Source: Nostoc edaphicum CCNP1411 | GTDB taxonomy: Bacteria; Cyanobacteriota; Cyanobacteriia; Cyanobacteriales; Nostocaceae | DNA: 64,000 nucleotides | Reading direction: 5' to 3' | Assembly: GCF_014023275.1 (NCBI RefSeq) | Contig: NZ_CP054698.1 | Coordinates: 6,161,001 to 6,225,000, forward strand | Part shown: piece after piece, positions 43,657 to 53,528 of the stretch | How the letters are laid out: each line of letters begins with the position of its first letter | How positions within the stretch are numbered: the stretch's first letter is position 1 | Made by a program: the position numbers and the translations under genes | The notes under the pieces: model-generated | What the model was told of the DNA's origin: nothing | Seen by the model: only the letters and a program-made list of their open reading frames with translations | The model's database searches: none

Positions 43657-44131
43657 TTGTTTTTCTTCCTAAGCACCAATGATTTGTATCCTTAACTACA
43701 TTTGATTACTTTTAGTTACACATTTTTGTCTTGAAAGTTACTTAACGTTAATTTTGTGGAAATGTTAACAAAAATATAATCCAGCCCGTAGTTGCCAAGA
43801 TAAAAAAAGGGTATGAATATGCAATAGTTGCATCTTTATTTTTTGAAGAATAGCATTCTATTCAACTGCCACAAAATTGCAAATTTTTAGTTACCTACTG
43901 TTACAAAGCCAAATAATTTTCAATTCTGACAATTATGGTAAATTACCAGAGAATTTGCCCAAATATTTCATGATTTATCTTGATATCTCCTGCATAAACA
44001 CATAAATATCTGCATGACTGCTGCTCACCGTTTGGTCGCTAAAAAACTTTTGCATTTTGGGGTGAGGTTATTATCTGTTTAAAAGGGAACATTATAAAAG
44101 TTATTGTTCAAAAATAATCTAGAAATTTTAC
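43657..44131. other. intergenic region between ynfA and amt
   Basis: 475 AT-rich bases. The amt-proximal end holds the NtcA-like palindrome (43685-43700). No gene, hairpin or repeat was recognised in the remainder. Confidence 0.45.
43685..43700 (-). promoter_or_regulatory. NtcA-type binding site upstream of amt
   Basis: TGTATCCTTAACTACA is a perfect TGTA-N8-TACA palindrome, the strong form of the GTA-N8-TAC consensus bound by the cyanobacterial nitrogen regulator NtcA. It is only 29 bases from the annotated GTG. A class II activator site would place the transcript start around 43651, inside the annotated frame. So either translation starts later (ATG at 43636-43638) or the site acts in another mode. 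Confidence 0.6.
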
Positions 44132-44455
44132 TTAATTTCTGGGTGCAAACATGATAATTAAAACACCTACTAAAGCTAAACATGCTCCGATTAAGTCATA
44201 GCGGTCTGGAATTACCCTGTCTATCTTCCAACCCCAAAGCATTGCCATTGCGATAAACGCGCCACCGTAAGCCGCATACACTCTGCCAAAATTTGCCGAT
44301 TGGAGAGTTGCAATAACCCCATAGCAAGCTAAAGCAATTCCACCCAATATGCCCCACCAGAAAGGCTTACCTTCGCGCAACCACAACCAAATCAGGTAGC
44401 CGCCGCCGATTTCAAAGAAACCAGCCCAGAAAAAATACAGTAGAGACTTGATCAT
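44132..44455 (-). CDS. YnfA/UPF0060 family four-helix membrane protein
   Basis: 107 residues with four membrane helices and the family's conserved runs: FFWAGFFEIGGGYLIWLWL, ALACYGVIATLQ, GRVYAAYGGAFIAMAMLWGW and DLIGACLALVGVLIIMF. The fold resembles small multidrug resistance exporters (EmrE-like), so it may export small cations, but transport by YnfA members is only partly documented. Start ATG at 44453-44455. Single-gene unit. Confidence 0.9.
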   Translation of the reverse strand: MIKSLLYFFWAGFFEIGGGYLIWLWLREGKPFWWGILGGIALACYGVIATLQSANFGRVYAAYGGAFIAMAMLWGWKIDRVIPDRYDLIGACLALVGVLIIMFAPRN

Positions 44456-44648
44456 TTGAACGATTATTTCACAAAGTCGAACTCAGTGAAATTACGCTAA
44501 CGCTTTTAACTAAACTATTGTCATTAATTAAAGTAAGTTTGTTGAATTGGGAATTGGGAATTGGGCATTGGGCATTGGTTATATTATCCTGCTCCCCTGC
44601 TTTTTCCCTGCTCTGCTACCTCTCCCAGAATGTAGATAAGGCTTAAGG

Positions 44649-47600
44649 ATGAAAGCACCATTACCTGATAACGAAGCAAAGAGAATTGAGATGCTTTTGC
44701 AGTATAAGATTCTCGATACCCCACCTGAAGCTGCATTTGACGACCTCACCCGTCTAGCTTCGTATATTTGTCAGACTCCTATCGCCTTAATTAGCTTAAT
44801 TGATACAAACCGTCAGTGGTTCAAGTCAAAAGTCGGAATGGAAGCCTTAGAAACACACCGAGATTTAGCATTCTGTGCCCATGCTATTCTCCAGCCTGAT
44901 GTTTTGGTTGTACCTGATGCAACAGATGATGAACGGTTTGCTACAAACCCACTGGTAACATCTGACCCAAATATTCGGTTTTATGCTGGTGTACCTCTGA
45001 CCAATCCAGAGGGATACCCGTTAGGAACCTTGTGTGTAATTGACTACGTACCACGAGAACTTAATCCAGAACAACTGGAGGCATTACGAACATTAGGCCG
45101 TCAAGTCATTAAGCAACTGGAATTGCGCCGAAATTTAGCAAGTTTGGTACTTGTTACCAAGAAAGACAAGCAGTCTCAGAGGGTATACAAGCAATTTTTC
45201 CAAAAGATTGCAGCAGGTTTTGCTTTGGCGTCGGCAATTTTAGTTGTGGTTGGCGCGGTTTCTTATCAAAATACAAGAGTATCTACTAATAATCGCAGTA
45301 TCGTAAAAAATACTTATAAAAAACTCAACAGCTTAGAAGAACTACTGTCTCACATCAAGGATGCTCAGACTAGACAAAGTGGTTACATTCTGACTGGAAA
45401 ACAAATTTATCTCAAACCTTATCAAGCAGCACTTGCTAACGTCGATCAAGAAATTGCTCAACTGAAAAGTCTAACGGCAGATCAACCGGATGAACAAAAG
45501 CAGATTGCAACGCTTGAATCTCTGATCACAGCTAAACTTACTGAACTAAAACAGACTATCGACTTGCGCCAGAACAAGGGATTAGAGGCGGCGTTGCAAG
45601 TACTACTGAGAAATGATGAACAAAATCTCATAGGTGATATCCGCAAGACGATCAATGAGATGGAAAACGAGGAAAGAAGGAAGCTTCAACAGCAGTTACA
45701 AGCAAAACAAGCCAGAATTCGCAACACAATTCTGACACTTGCGATCGCTATCAGCCTAAGTTTTATCATTCTTGCTGTAGTCTACTACTTCATCTATCGT
45801 GAGGTAATTGAGCGGAAGAGGACAGAAGAAACCTTAAATCAAGAACGCAACTTTATCTCAGCAGTCGTTGATACAGCCAGCGCGTTGGTAACAGTTCTCG
45901 ATTCTCAAGGGAAAATCGTTCGTTTCAATCAAGCTTGTGAGCAAATAACAGGTTACCCTTTCGATGAGGTGAGGGGTAAGTATTTCTGGAACGTGTTCCT
46001 ACTTCCTGAAGAGGTGAATTCAGCCAAAGCAGTTTTTGAGCAATTGTTAACTGGTACAGGCTTTCTAGAGAACGAAAACCATTGGGTAATGAAAGATGGT
46101 AGTCGCCGACTGATTGCCTGGTCAAATACCTTCTTAAAAGACTATGAAGGATCAGTAGAATACATTGTTGGTACTGGCACTGACATTACTGATCGCAAAC
46201 GCACACAACAGCATCTAACTGCACAATATGCTGCAACCCGCGTTTTAGCCGAATCCGCCACCATCAGCGAAGCTACTCGCCAAATATTGCAAGGGATCTG
46301 TGAGAGTTTAGCATGGGATTTGGGTGAAATTTGGATGGTGGATCAACAGGCAAATGTGCTGCGTTTTCTCGATACATGGCATAAAGCATCCCTTGAGATG
46401 CAAGAGTTTGAAGCATTAAAGCGGCAAACTACCTTTGCGCCAGGAATTGGATTACCTGGTCGGGTTTGGGCTAGTTCTGAACCTGTTTGGATCGCTGATG
46501 TCGTTAAAGATATTAATTTCTCTAACTTCAAAATTGCTGCTCAAGTAGGACTACACGCGGCTTTTGGTTTTCCAATCCGCAGCGGTAACAAAATCCTTGG
46601 TGTCATTACCTGCTTCAACCGTGAAATCCAGCCGCTTGACGAAGATTTGGTAAAAACGATGAATTCGATTGGTGAGCAAGTGGGGCAATTTATCCAGCGG
46701 AAACAGGCTGAAGAAGAAATACAACGCCAAAACTTGCGATCGCAATTATTTACCGAAATCACCCTCAAGATTCGCCAATCATTACAAATCGAAGAAATTC
46801 TCCAAATCACTGTTGAAGAGGTACAAAAGATTCTCCAGACTGACCGAGTTTTGATCTATCAGCTTTTGCCAGATGAGTCTGCAACCACCGTTATAGAAGC
46901 AGTAGTTTCTGGCTTACCAGCAATCAAAGAGCAAAGCATCACCCCTCCCTACTTCCAAGCGGAGTATCTACAACAATACTATCTACAGCAGTACCGTCAA
47001 GGACGGGTTTTAGGACTGGCTAACTTGGATCTATTAGAAGTTGAACAAAGCCATTTAGAATTAATGCAACAGTTTGGGGTCAAAGTCAATTTGGTTGTGC
47101 CCATTCTTGTCAAAGAAGAAGTTTGTGGTTTGCTCATAGTTCATCAGTGTGACGATTCCCACCATTGGTCTAGCTTTGAAACTCATCTCTTGCGGCAAAT
47201 AGCCGACCAAGTAGGTATTGCCTTAGCGCAAGCCCAACTATTAGCAGCAGAAACTCGTCAGCGACAAGAACTTGAAATTGCCCGTCGCCAAGCCGAATTA
47301 GCTTCTCAGACTAAAAGTGCTTTTTTGGCAAATATAAGTCATGAAATTCGCACTCCAATGAACGCTGTATTGGGAATGACCAGTTTAGTTTTAGATACTC
47401 CCTTAGATGCAGAACAGCGAGATTTTATTGAAACAATTCGGAGTAGTGGAGACGCTCTTTTGAGTTTAATCAACGAGATTTTGGATCTTTCCAAACTTGA
47501 AGCTGGAGAAATGGCTCTCGAAACTCTAGATTTTGACCTATCCACTTGTATAGAAGAAGTGGTGGAATTATTAGCCCCTTCAGCCCATAACAAAGGATTA

Positions 47601-49289
47601 GAAATTGCCGCCATGATTGAGCATAACGTCCCCACCCATCTCCAAGGAGATGCTGGTAGACTGCGGCAAATTCTCATGAACTTAATCAGCAACGCGATCA
47701 AGTTCACCAGTACAGGCGAAGTATTAGTACAAGCCGAATTGCGTGCGCTTTCTCCTACTACAGCCACAATCCATTTTGACATCACAGATACAGGTCTTGG
47801 CGTTAGCCCTGAAGACCAACGCAAACTCTTTATGCCCTTTACCCAAGTGGATGCTTCTACCACTCGCAAGTATGGTGGTACTGGTTTGGGATTAGCCATC
47901 TGTAAACAACTTGTAACCTTGATGGGAGGAGTGATTGGGGTAGAAAGTCAGGTAGAAAAAGGATCTAAGTTTTGGTTTGAGGTGCTTTTTACCAAGCAAA
48001 TTGAGCCTGTTTTGCCAAAATGCGATCGCGGATTTTTGCACAATCGCCGCTTGTTAATAGTAGATAACAACGCTACTAATTGCAAAATTATCCATCATCA
48101 AGCTACTTATTGGGGAATGCAGGTAGATCAAGCTGACAGTATTGCTGCGGCCCTCAAAGTTATTCAGAAAGCTTGTGAGCAGGGAAAATCATATCATGTT
48201 GTCTTGATTGATATGCAAATACCCCAAACAAATGGCATGACAATAGGAGAACAAATTCAAGCCAATTCGGCAATTGCTGAGATACCTTTGATTATGCTTG
48301 CCTCTACTAATCAACGGGAGGAAGTGCAGCAGGCGCTCAAAATTGGATTTGCTGCTTATTTAGTCAAACCCATTAAGCCATCACGACTTCTCAATACAAT
48401 CATCACTATTTTAGAAACTCAGCCGGAATCAGGGCTAGAGGCTACCGAAGAAATTCAGAGTACAGAAACTTCAGCCGTTCTTACTTCCTCTTGCCCTAAC
48501 ACCGCTACTAAATCCAAGTTAAGAATTCTCTTAGCTGAAGATAATTTGGTGAATCAGAAAGTAGCCTTGAAACAACTCGATAGTTTGGGCTATAAAGCCG
48601 ATGTTGTTGCTAATGGAAAGGAAGTTTTGCAGCAATTAGAAAAAATTCCTTACGATTTGATTTTAATGGATTGCCAAATGCCAATTCTTGACGGTTTAGA
48701 AACCACAAAAGAAATTCATCGTTGGCAAAAGGGCGACTTTGCCTTGCGTCGCCGTCCGGTGGTGATTGCGATGACGGCCAATGCGATGAAAGAAGACGAA
48801 CAAATGTGTCTCAATGCAGGTATGGATGACTATTTGAGTAAGCCAGTGTTTAAAGAAAAATTGGCTGCGACCTTAGAGCATTGGACAGGTGTGATCAGTT
48901 CACAACAAGAGGCGGTTGTGTATGAACAGACAGTTTCCAGCGACCTAGCAATTGATTGGGAACACTTGCATCAGATATCGGGAAATGATCAAGAATTTGA
49001 ATTAAATCTATTGCAAATATGCGTTGAAGATATTAAACCCCGTTTAGAGATCATTAAAGTTGCGATCGCAACTCATGACTTTGGGCAAATAGCGCGAGAA
49101 GCTCATCACCTTAAAGGTGCCACTGCCAATATTGGAGCCACAGCATATATAGCCGCTGACAAACTAGAACAGCTAGCTGACTATCAAGAGCTTAGAGGCA
49201 CCACTAACTTAGTCTCAGAATTAGAAGAATTTGTCAACTGCATTCAAGAATTTTTAATCAAAAACAAAGTTTTCACAATTCAAAATTGA
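44649..49289 (+). CDS. hybrid sensor histidine kinase with GAF, CHASE3-like, PAS, two GAF, kinase, two receiver and HPt domains
   Basis: 1546 residues. Order: an N-terminal GAF (about 20-160); TM near 190; a CHASE3-like extracellular helical bundle (about 215-350, [19 protein letters not shown]); TM about 357-380; PAS (about 400-515); GAF (530-680); a second, phytochrome-like GAF (700-880) without an obvious bilin Cys. Then come HisKA ([16 protein letters not shown]), HATPase ([20 protein letters not shown]), receiver 1 ([12 protein letters not shown]), receiver 2 ([29 protein letters not shown]) and HPt ([13 protein letters not shown]). It is a complete phosphorelay in one chain, integrating outside and cytoplasmic signals. 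The first receiver has VDNNA where VDDE is usual. Confidence 0.93.
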   Translation: MKAPLPDNEAKRIEMLLQYKILDTPPEAAFDDLTRLASYICQTPIALISLIDTNRQWFKSKVGMEALETHRDLAFCAHAILQPDVLVVPDATDDERFATNPLVTSDPNIRFYAGVPLTNPEGYPLGTLCVIDYVPRELNPEQLEALRTLGRQVIKQLELRRNLASLVLVTKKDKQSQRVYKQFFQKIAAGFALASAILVVVGAVSYQNTRVSTNNRSIVKNTYKKLNSLEELLSHIKDAQTRQSGYILTGKQIYLKPYQAALANVDQEIAQLKSLTADQPDEQKQIATLESLITAKLTELKQTIDLRQNKGLEAALQVLLRNDEQNLIGDIRKTINEMENEERRKLQQQLQAKQARIRNTILTLAIAISLSFIILAVVYYFIYREVIERKRTEETLNQERNFISAVVDTASALVTVLDSQGKIVRFNQACEQITGYPFDEVRGKYFWNVFLLPEEVNSAKAVFEQLLTGTGFLENENHWVMKDGSRRLIAWSNTFLKDYEGSVEYIVGTGTDITDRKRTQQHLTAQYAATRVLAESATISEATRQILQGICESLAWDLGEIWMVDQQANVLRFLDTWHKASLEMQEFEALKRQTTFAPGIGLPGRVWASSEPVWIADVVKDINFSNFKIAAQVGLHAAFGFPIRSGNKILGVITCFNREIQPLDEDLVKTMNSIGEQVGQFIQRKQAEEEIQRQNLRSQLFTEITLKIRQSLQIEEILQITVEEVQKILQTDRVLIYQLLPDESATTVIEAVVSGLPAIKEQSITPPYFQAEYLQQYYLQQYRQGRVLGLANLDLLEVEQSHLELMQQFGVKVNLVVPILVKEEVCGLLIVHQCDDSHHWSSFETHLLRQIADQVGIALAQAQLLAAETRQRQELEIARRQAELASQTKSAFLANISHEIRTPMNAVLGMTSLVLDTPLDAEQRDFIETIRSSGDALLSLINEILDLSKLEAGEMALETLDFDLSTCIEEVVELLAPSAHNKGLEIAAMIEHNVPTHLQGDAGRLRQILMNLISNAIKFTSTGEVLVQAELRALSPTTATIHFDITDTGLGVSPEDQRKLFMPFTQVDASTTRKYGGTGLGLAICKQLVTLMGGVIGVESQVEKGSKFWFEVLFTKQIEPVLPKCDRGFLHNRRLLIVDNNATNCKIIHHQATYWGMQVDQADSIAAALKVIQKACEQGKSYHVVLIDMQIPQTNGMTIGEQIQANSAIAEIPLIMLASTNQREEVQQALKIGFAAYLVKPIKPSRLLNTIITILETQPESGLEATEEIQSTETSAVLTSSCPNTATKSKLRILLAEDNLVNQKVALKQLDSLGYKADVVANGKEVLQQLEKIPYDLILMDCQMPILDGLETTKEIHRWQKGDFALRRRPVVIAMTANAMKEDEQMCLNAGMDDYLSKPVFKEKLAATLEHWTGVISSQQEAVVYEQTVSSDLAIDWEHLHQISGNDQEFELNLLQICVEDIKPRLEIIKVAIATHDFGQIAREAHHLKGATANIGATAYIAADKLEQLADYQELRGTTNLVSELEEFVNCIQEFLIKNKVFTIQN

Positions 49290-49494
49290 ACTAGGGATTG
49301 GGGATTGGGGACTGGGGAATGGGGACGGGAGAGGGGGAGCAGGGGAAGCAGGGGGAGTAAAGAGAAAATACTAATAACTTTTACTACTAAAAATAGTTCA
49401 AAATGCACTTAATTTCTTTCTCTCCCCCTGCCTCCCCTGCCTCCTCTGCCTCCCCTGCCTCCCCTGCTCCCCTGCTCCCCCACCTCCCCACTCC
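49290..49494. repeat. G-rich then C-rich heptad array between convergent genes
   Basis: GATTGGGGATTGGGGACTGG and GGGAGCAGGGGAAGCAGG runs are followed by CTGCCTCCCCTGCCTCC repeats, ending at the acyl-CoA ligase stop. The two halves are near complements and can form a long imperfect stem. This is typical filler between convergent genes here. Confidence 0.6.
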
Positions 49495-50997
49495 CTACTC
49501 CCCAATATTCAGCAATTTCGCCATAGCCAACCGTTGCAGTTTCCCAGTAGCACCACGAGGTAGTTGATCCAAAATGTGAACTTGCTTGGGAATTTTGAAG
49601 TCTGCCAGCATAGTTGCACAGTGAGCTAAAAGTTCTTTTTCGCCAGCTTCTACCTTGAGGACAACAGCGGCGTGGATATCTTCTCCTAAAGATTTGTGGG
49701 GGACAGCAAAAGCCAAAGCTTCAGCGACGGCGGGATGGCGTAGCAAGACATCATCTACTTCTAAGGGAGAAATTTTTTCCCCACCCCGGTTAATCAATTC
49801 TTTAATGCGTCCAGTCAAGCGGAGGTAACCGTCTGCATCCACTGTACCCTGATCCCCTGTGCGAAACCAACCGTTCACAAAAGCTGTGGCGTTAGCTTCC
49901 GGGTTGTTTTCGTAGCCATCTATAACATTGGGTGCTTTTACCACCACCTCGCCCAAGCTTCCCTGAGATAATAGGTTGCCTTCGGAGTCCATAATGCCCA
50001 CTTCTACACCAAAGCCATAACCTACAGTTCCTGGTTTCCGCACTTTTGGCGGTAGGGGATTGGTGGTCATTAAGTGAGATGCTTCAGTCATGCTGTAAGC
50101 TTCCACCACCGGAGCATTAAGAGTTGCCTCTAGCTGTTCAATGATAATCGGGGGCAAGGAAGCGCTACTAGAGCGAATAAAACGAAAGCGGTTAGCTTTG
50201 ACAATTTCTGTGTTGCGGCTAGCGCGGGCCAAAATTGTCTGATGCATAGTTGGCGCTGCGGAGTACCAGGTAGGTTTATAGGTATCTACCAGTTTCCAAA
50301 ACTCCAGGGCATTAAAACCATTGGGACAAATTAGTGTACCGCCTGATGCCAGAGTTGCTAGTAAACAGCCCACCAATCCGTGAACGTGAAACAGGGGCAT
50401 TAGACAAAATGTAGTGTCATCTGCTGTGAGTGAGTAAGCATCAATGAGGTTGCGGGCTGAAGCGATTAAGTTGCGATGACGAATCGGTACACGTTTGGGA
50501 CGACTGGTGGTACCGCTAGTGTGGAGAATCATCGCTATATCATCAGACTGAGGCAAGGGAGCAGGGAGTTGGGAGCAGGGGGGAAGTTTTTCCTTGACTA
50601 ATTCAAAGCTTAATGTGCCATCAGTGTTTACCTTGGCATTAATCAGCATCATGTCAGGTGTGACAGCGGCAATGGCTGCTTCTGGATCTTCAGACAATGT
50701 AATCAGTGCTTTTGCTTGGGTATCTTTGTAGTAAAAGGCAAATTCATCTTGCTTGTATTTAGGATTTAGGGGTGCAGCAGTACCACACAGAGAGGCAGCC
50801 AAAAAGGTAATAGCCATTGGTGAACCGTTAGTCATAGCAATGGCTATGCGTTCCCCCCGTTTCAATCCAAAGCTATTGAGTTGGGATACTAGTCCAACAA
50901 CATTCTCGCGCAATTGCTTATAAGTTAGCGATCGCTCCCCAGGCGTAATAACGGCTAGATGATCGTCTTCCCCTGCTAAAAGCTCAAATAAGTTCAT
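49495..50997 (-). CDS. acyl-CoA ligase of the AMP-binding family (AAE3/oxalyl-CoA synthetase-like)
   Basis: 500 residues. Adenylation core motifs: MILHTSGTTSRPKRVPIRH (P-loop), VEAYSMTEASHLM, GWFRTGDQGTVDADGYLRL and GRIKELINRGGEKISPLEVD, with the catalytic Lys in PRGATGKLQRLA. It activates a carboxylic acid as acyl-AMP and joins it to CoA. The size and core resemble plant/yeast AAE3-Pcs60 enzymes acting on oxalate, but specificity is not provable here. A heptad repeat is embedded in frame (LPPCSQLPAPLPQSDD before the P-loop). A long perfect inverted repeat lies just upstream of its start. Confidence 0.9.
   Translation of the reverse strand: MNLFELLAGEDDHLAVITPGERSLTYKQLRENVVGLVSQLNSFGLKRGERIAIAMTNGSPMAITFLAASLCGTAAPLNPKYKQDEFAFYYKDTQAKALITLSEDPEAAIAAVTPDMMLINAKVNTDGTLSFELVKEKLPPCSQLPAPLPQSDDIAMILHTSGTTSRPKRVPIRHRNLIASARNLIDAYSLTADDTTFCLMPLFHVHGLVGCLLATLASGGTLICPNGFNALEFWKLVDTYKPTWYSAAPTMHQTILARASRNTEIVKANRFRFIRSSSASLPPIIIEQLEATLNAPVVEAYSMTEASHLMTTNPLPPKVRKPGTVGYGFGVEVGIMDSEGNLLSQGSLGEVVVKAPNVIDGYENNPEANATAFVNGWFRTGDQGTVDADGYLRLTGRIKELINRGGEKISPLEVDDVLLRHPAVAEALAFAVPHKSLGEDIHAAVVLKVEAGEKELLAHCATMLADFKIPKQVHILDQLPRGATGKLQRLAMAKLLNIGE
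50551..50586. repeat. GGGAGCAGGGAGTTGGGAGC repeat inside the acyl-CoA ligase gene
   Basis: Low-complexity units GGGAGCA/GGGAGTT identical in type to extragenic runs at 49330-49490. Translated as a Pro/Leu/Gln-rich loop just ahead of the ATP-binding P-loop. Confidence 0.6.
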
Positions 50998-51026
50998 TAG
51001 TTTTTCCGGCCTGTCAACAGATGACT

Positions 51027-51072
51027 GATTGACATCCTTACTATGGCCAAAGCTACAGTAAGGATGTCAATC
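51027..51072. promoter_or_regulatory. 16-bp perfect inverted repeat upstream of the acyl-CoA ligase
   Basis: GATTGACATCCTTACT (51027-51042) and its exact complement (51057-51072) surround a 14-base loop with TGGCCA. It sits 30-75 bases upstream of the ligase start codon, in its probable leader or promoter. It could be an operator, an attenuator hairpin or a mobile palindrome; no second copy was noticed. Confidence 0.45.
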
Positions 51073-51127
51073 AAACAAGTTTAACTACTTGTATTCTAGA
51101 TGGGTTGACACTAATGGCTTTCCGATA

Positions 51128-51314
51128 CACTCCACAAAATTGGATAATTTATTTTAGGACTTACGCAAAATTACGCGCTGTAAGGGCAATACCTGCGGAT
51201 TCGCTGAAAGCGTTCTCGTAAGAGTAGCCACTACGCGTCTACATGAATTGCCCCTACCGTAAAATCATTCTTTTCCGCTATTGTTTGCGTAAGTCCTAAT
51301 TTTTTGGAAGTCCC
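51128..51314. mobile_element. GGGACTTCCAAA-type MITE with another MITE nested inside
   Basis: The outer pieces CACTCCACAAAATTGGATAA and TTTTTTGGAAGTCCC belong to the element family at 41148 and 53920. Between them, 51155-51298 is a separate 144-bp element with 15-bp perfect inverted ends TAGGACTTACGCAAA / TTTGCGTAAGTCCTA. The nesting shows the order of insertion. Confidence 0.75.
51155..51298. mobile_element. MITE with TAGGACTTACGCAAA termini
   Basis: 144 bp, 15-bp perfect terminal inverted repeats, no coding capacity, inserted in an older MITE. The GGACTTACGCA termini are a frequent signature in Nostoc-type genomes as I recall them. Confidence 0.8.
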
Positions 51315-51316
51315 TA

Positions 51317-51345
51317 AATAAAAAGCCCCTGGTCAACACCAGGGG
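51317..51345 (-). terminator. intrinsic terminator on the minus strand
   Basis: On the minus strand, ACCCCTGGTG-TTGA-CCAGGGGC is followed by TTTTTATTT. It is similar in build to the ends of the array units but with a different stem, so it may terminate a degenerate first unit (body about 51346-51400) or read-through from the array. Confidence 0.65.
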
Positions 51346-51535
51346 TATCCATCTTTATTCCCTCATATTAGAATCGCATCTGTGAAGCTATAGTAAATCC
51401 GTAGTCATGCAATTAACGCATAATATCGATGATTATTTTGCAAGCTATGCTTAGACAGGAATTTACTCAGTGTCATGAATGAGAGCGATGTCTACGACGG
51501 GCTATTCGGTGTCGTTTATTTCTCGTCACTTGCTC

Positions 51536-51657
51536 AAAAAAAGGTTTAGCACCCAGCTAAACCTCTATATATTTAGTGCTTAAGCAGACATTCCAGATTA
51601 ATTTAGACTCACTCTTAATTTAGTTCATCTTCCTATAGACTGTATCCAAATATCCTG
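51536..51657 (-). ncRNA. small-RNA-like unit A of the tandem array
   Basis: The minus strand begins with the array box (GGATATTTGGATACAGTCTA), then TAGGAAGATGAACTAA, AAGAGTGAGTCTAAATTAAT and TATATAGAGG. It ends in a 9-bp hairpin AGGTTTAGC-TGGGT-GCTAAACCT plus seven Ts (51536-51542). Box, body and terminator are shared with the other units. A 103-bp MITE lies just upstream of it. Confidence 0.7.
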
Positions 51658-51665
51658 AAGACTGA

Positions 51666-51768
51666 TATTGCAGTCCTAAATCATTCGTGAACAATAAGAT
51701 CCCCGACTTCTCAAAGAAGTCGGGGATCTTAGCCTCTCGATTTTCACAACTCATTTGGGATTGCTATA
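51666..51768. mobile_element. MITE-like element, copy 2 (inverted relative to 10345)
   Basis: The central palindrome AGATCCCCGACTTC..GAAGTCGGGGATCT and both ends (TATTGCAGTCCTAAATCATT; inverted right end TATAGCAATCCCAAATGAG) match copy 1. It separates units A and B of the array. Confidence 0.8.
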
Positions 51769-51786
51769 TACCATTGTACAAATAAT

Positions 51787-51900
51787 AAAAGGCTTGGTTA
51801 AACCAAGCCTCTATATATACCAAGCATTTACTACACCAAGATTAATTTAGACCGACTCTTACTTTAGTTCATCTTCCTATAGGCTGTGTCCAAATATTCT
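51787..51900 (-). ncRNA. small-RNA-like unit B of the tandem array
   Basis: Box AGAATATTTGGACACAGCCT, then TATAGGAAGATGAACTAAAG, GAGTCGGTCTAAATTAATCT, GGTATATATAGAGG and the terminator palindrome AGGCTTGGTT-AACCAAGCCT with a short T-run. It is one of the best preserved copies. Confidence 0.72.
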
Positions 51901-51933
51901 GACATCTGATATAACATTTCCTGGTTACTTGTT

Positions 51934-52052
51934 AAAAAAAAGGTTTGGCTGTAAACCAAACCTCAATAATTGCTGTGCTTAACAACGTACTAAATTAATT
52001 TAGTTCTACTCTGTTTACAGATCATCATCCTAGAGGATGTGTATAAATATTC
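51934..52052 (-). ncRNA. small-RNA-like unit C of the tandem array
   Basis: Box GAATATTTATACACATCCTC, then TAGGATGATGATCTG, AGTAGAACTAAATTAATTTA and the terminator AGGTTTGG-TTTACAG-CCAAACCT followed by eight Ts. It starts 147 bases after unit B on the coordinate axis. Confidence 0.72.
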
Positions 52053-52130
52053 AGGTATCTGGTATTCAATCACTTGGTAAAATCTTGACTGGTTTATTTA
52101 AAAAATATATAAAAATCTACCTAAAGAATG

Positions 52131-52246
52131 AAAAAGTCTTGGTTTTAAACAAAGTCTCCATATATACAAAGTATTTACCATAGCTAGTCAATTTAGAATT
52201 ACGTTGACTTCAGTTTATCTTCCTAGAAGATGTGTATAAATATTCT
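52131..52246 (-). ncRNA. small-RNA-like unit D of the tandem array
   Basis: Box AGAATATTTATACACATCTT, then CTAGGAAGATAAACTGAAGT, AATTCTAAATTGACTAGC, TATATATGGAGACTTTG and TTTTTC. The terminator stem has mismatches, so this copy may be decaying. Confidence 0.6.
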
Positions 52247-52512
52247 AAAAACTGATATCTCATCAGCTAGATATAAATTGGAAGAAGAATTCTAGATTTT
52301 GATAAAATACTGCTCGGTTAAGAATATTCGTAAGTCGGGTTAAGGCAATGCGTTACCCAGCAACCCTCTCTAAATATTGGGTTACCCTGTGAGAAGCCCC
52401 TTCTCTTCTCTTTCAGAGACGCTAATGCGAATGAGAGGCTTTGCGAACCGATCTATGTTCAATTTACCGTTACTCTAATGAGAGTTTATCTTTTGCTGAT
52501 CTAAGCTTTTAT

Positions 52513-52629
52513 AAAAAAAGACCCTGGGTATTACTCCAGGGTGCATACACGTTTTTCAGGCATTAACAGGCTGAATAATAACTCTGTAAAATAGTTATTT
52601 CTACTATCCATAGAATGATACAAATATTG
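52513..52629 (-). ncRNA. diverged small-RNA-like unit E of the tandem array
   Basis: Box CAATATTTGTATCATTCTAT, then GGATAGTAGAAATAAC. The body is largely different, but the end is a good terminator: ACCCTGG-AGTAATAC-CCAGGGT followed by seven Ts. Only the box and the general build are shared. Confidence 0.5.
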
Positions 52630-52848
52630 ATCTATATATGGTATTGGTAGTTTTTTGTTGCTTAGTCTATTGTAGATAGTATTTTTTAATACTAAAAAGA
52701 TAATTTGGACGATATTTTCTACTCCTTTAGTATAAGTTAAAACATTCTGTTATTTGATATTAATCTCTTATTTACATTCGATCTAGAGATTATAGTGTAA
52801 GTATTTTACTGATTATTTCTACGTTTCACTTACTTGATGCTACTCACG

Positions 52849-52965
52849 AAAAAGGCATGGCTAAAAGCCACGCCCTATATATACCAAGTGTTTACCATAC
52901 CTAGCTAATTTAGAATTACTTTGATTTCAGTTCATCTGTCTCTAGTGGGTTTACAAAAATTCTCC
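52849..52965 (-). ncRNA. small-RNA-like unit F of the tandem array
   Basis: Box GAGAATTTTTGTAAACCCAC, then TAGAGACAGATGAACTGAAA, AATTCTAAATTAGCTAGGTA, CTTGGTATATATAGGGCG and the terminator hairpin GGCGTGGCT-TTT-AGCCATGCC plus five Ts (one mismatch). Confidence 0.65.
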
Positions 52966-53232
52966 AAAGTGTTCGCAAATCAAGAATTAATTGACATATA
53001 AAAGCTTGCATTAAGCTAAATATTAATCTAATACCAGTGCTTTATACAATTTACATTAAATTATACTTAATAGAAACTAATGTTAATTAAAAGATGAAGC
53101 TACAAGCATAATCTGCAAACAAATCTAGGAACTGAGAAAAAGACATATTGTCGGCAAAGATAGTTAAATAGCAACAATTACTATATGTAATTATGTCTGA
53201 GAATTTACCAAATATTTAACTAATTACTTAAT

Positions 53233-53496
53233 AAAAAAGACTTGGCTTATCACCAAGTCTTAGAGGTTTTTTGAAAATTCTAATTTATTACTTGTATCGG
53301 TGATTTTAAATCGCCGATACACAGGTAAAACATGCCTCCGCAGGTTATAAACCATTGATTTTGTATTAGTCCACAGAGGTGTATTTTTTTGTAGTGGCGA
53401 ATTATATTCGCCCAATACTTTTCAAATATCTTCTTAGCTCGACTTTATCTCAAATTAAGAACTCGGTTGCTGTTAGGAAGTATACAAATATTATAA
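53233..53496 (-). ncRNA. interrupted small-RNA-like unit G of the tandem array
   Basis: The upstream box ATAATATTTGTATACTTCCT lies at about 53476-53495 and a terminator AGACTTGG-TGATAAG-CCAAGTCT with six Ts at 53233-53260. Between them about 185 bases of other repeats are inserted, including GTATCGGTGATTTTAAATCG..CGATAC and a TAGTGGCGAATTATATTCGCC hairpin. Probably inactive. Confidence 0.5.
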
Positions 53497-53528
53497 GAAT
53501 CCTTATCAGACGATAATGGAAGCCATGA

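Noticed and set aside
47339..47899. 186-codon minus-strand frame inside the hybrid kinase
   Set aside because: Overlaps the kinase core, which has clear HisKA and HATPase motifs on the plus strand.
44649..49289. Phytochrome-type bilin-binding photoreceptor
   Set aside because: The last GAF is phytochrome-like, but no Cys in the usual CH bilin-attachment context is visible.
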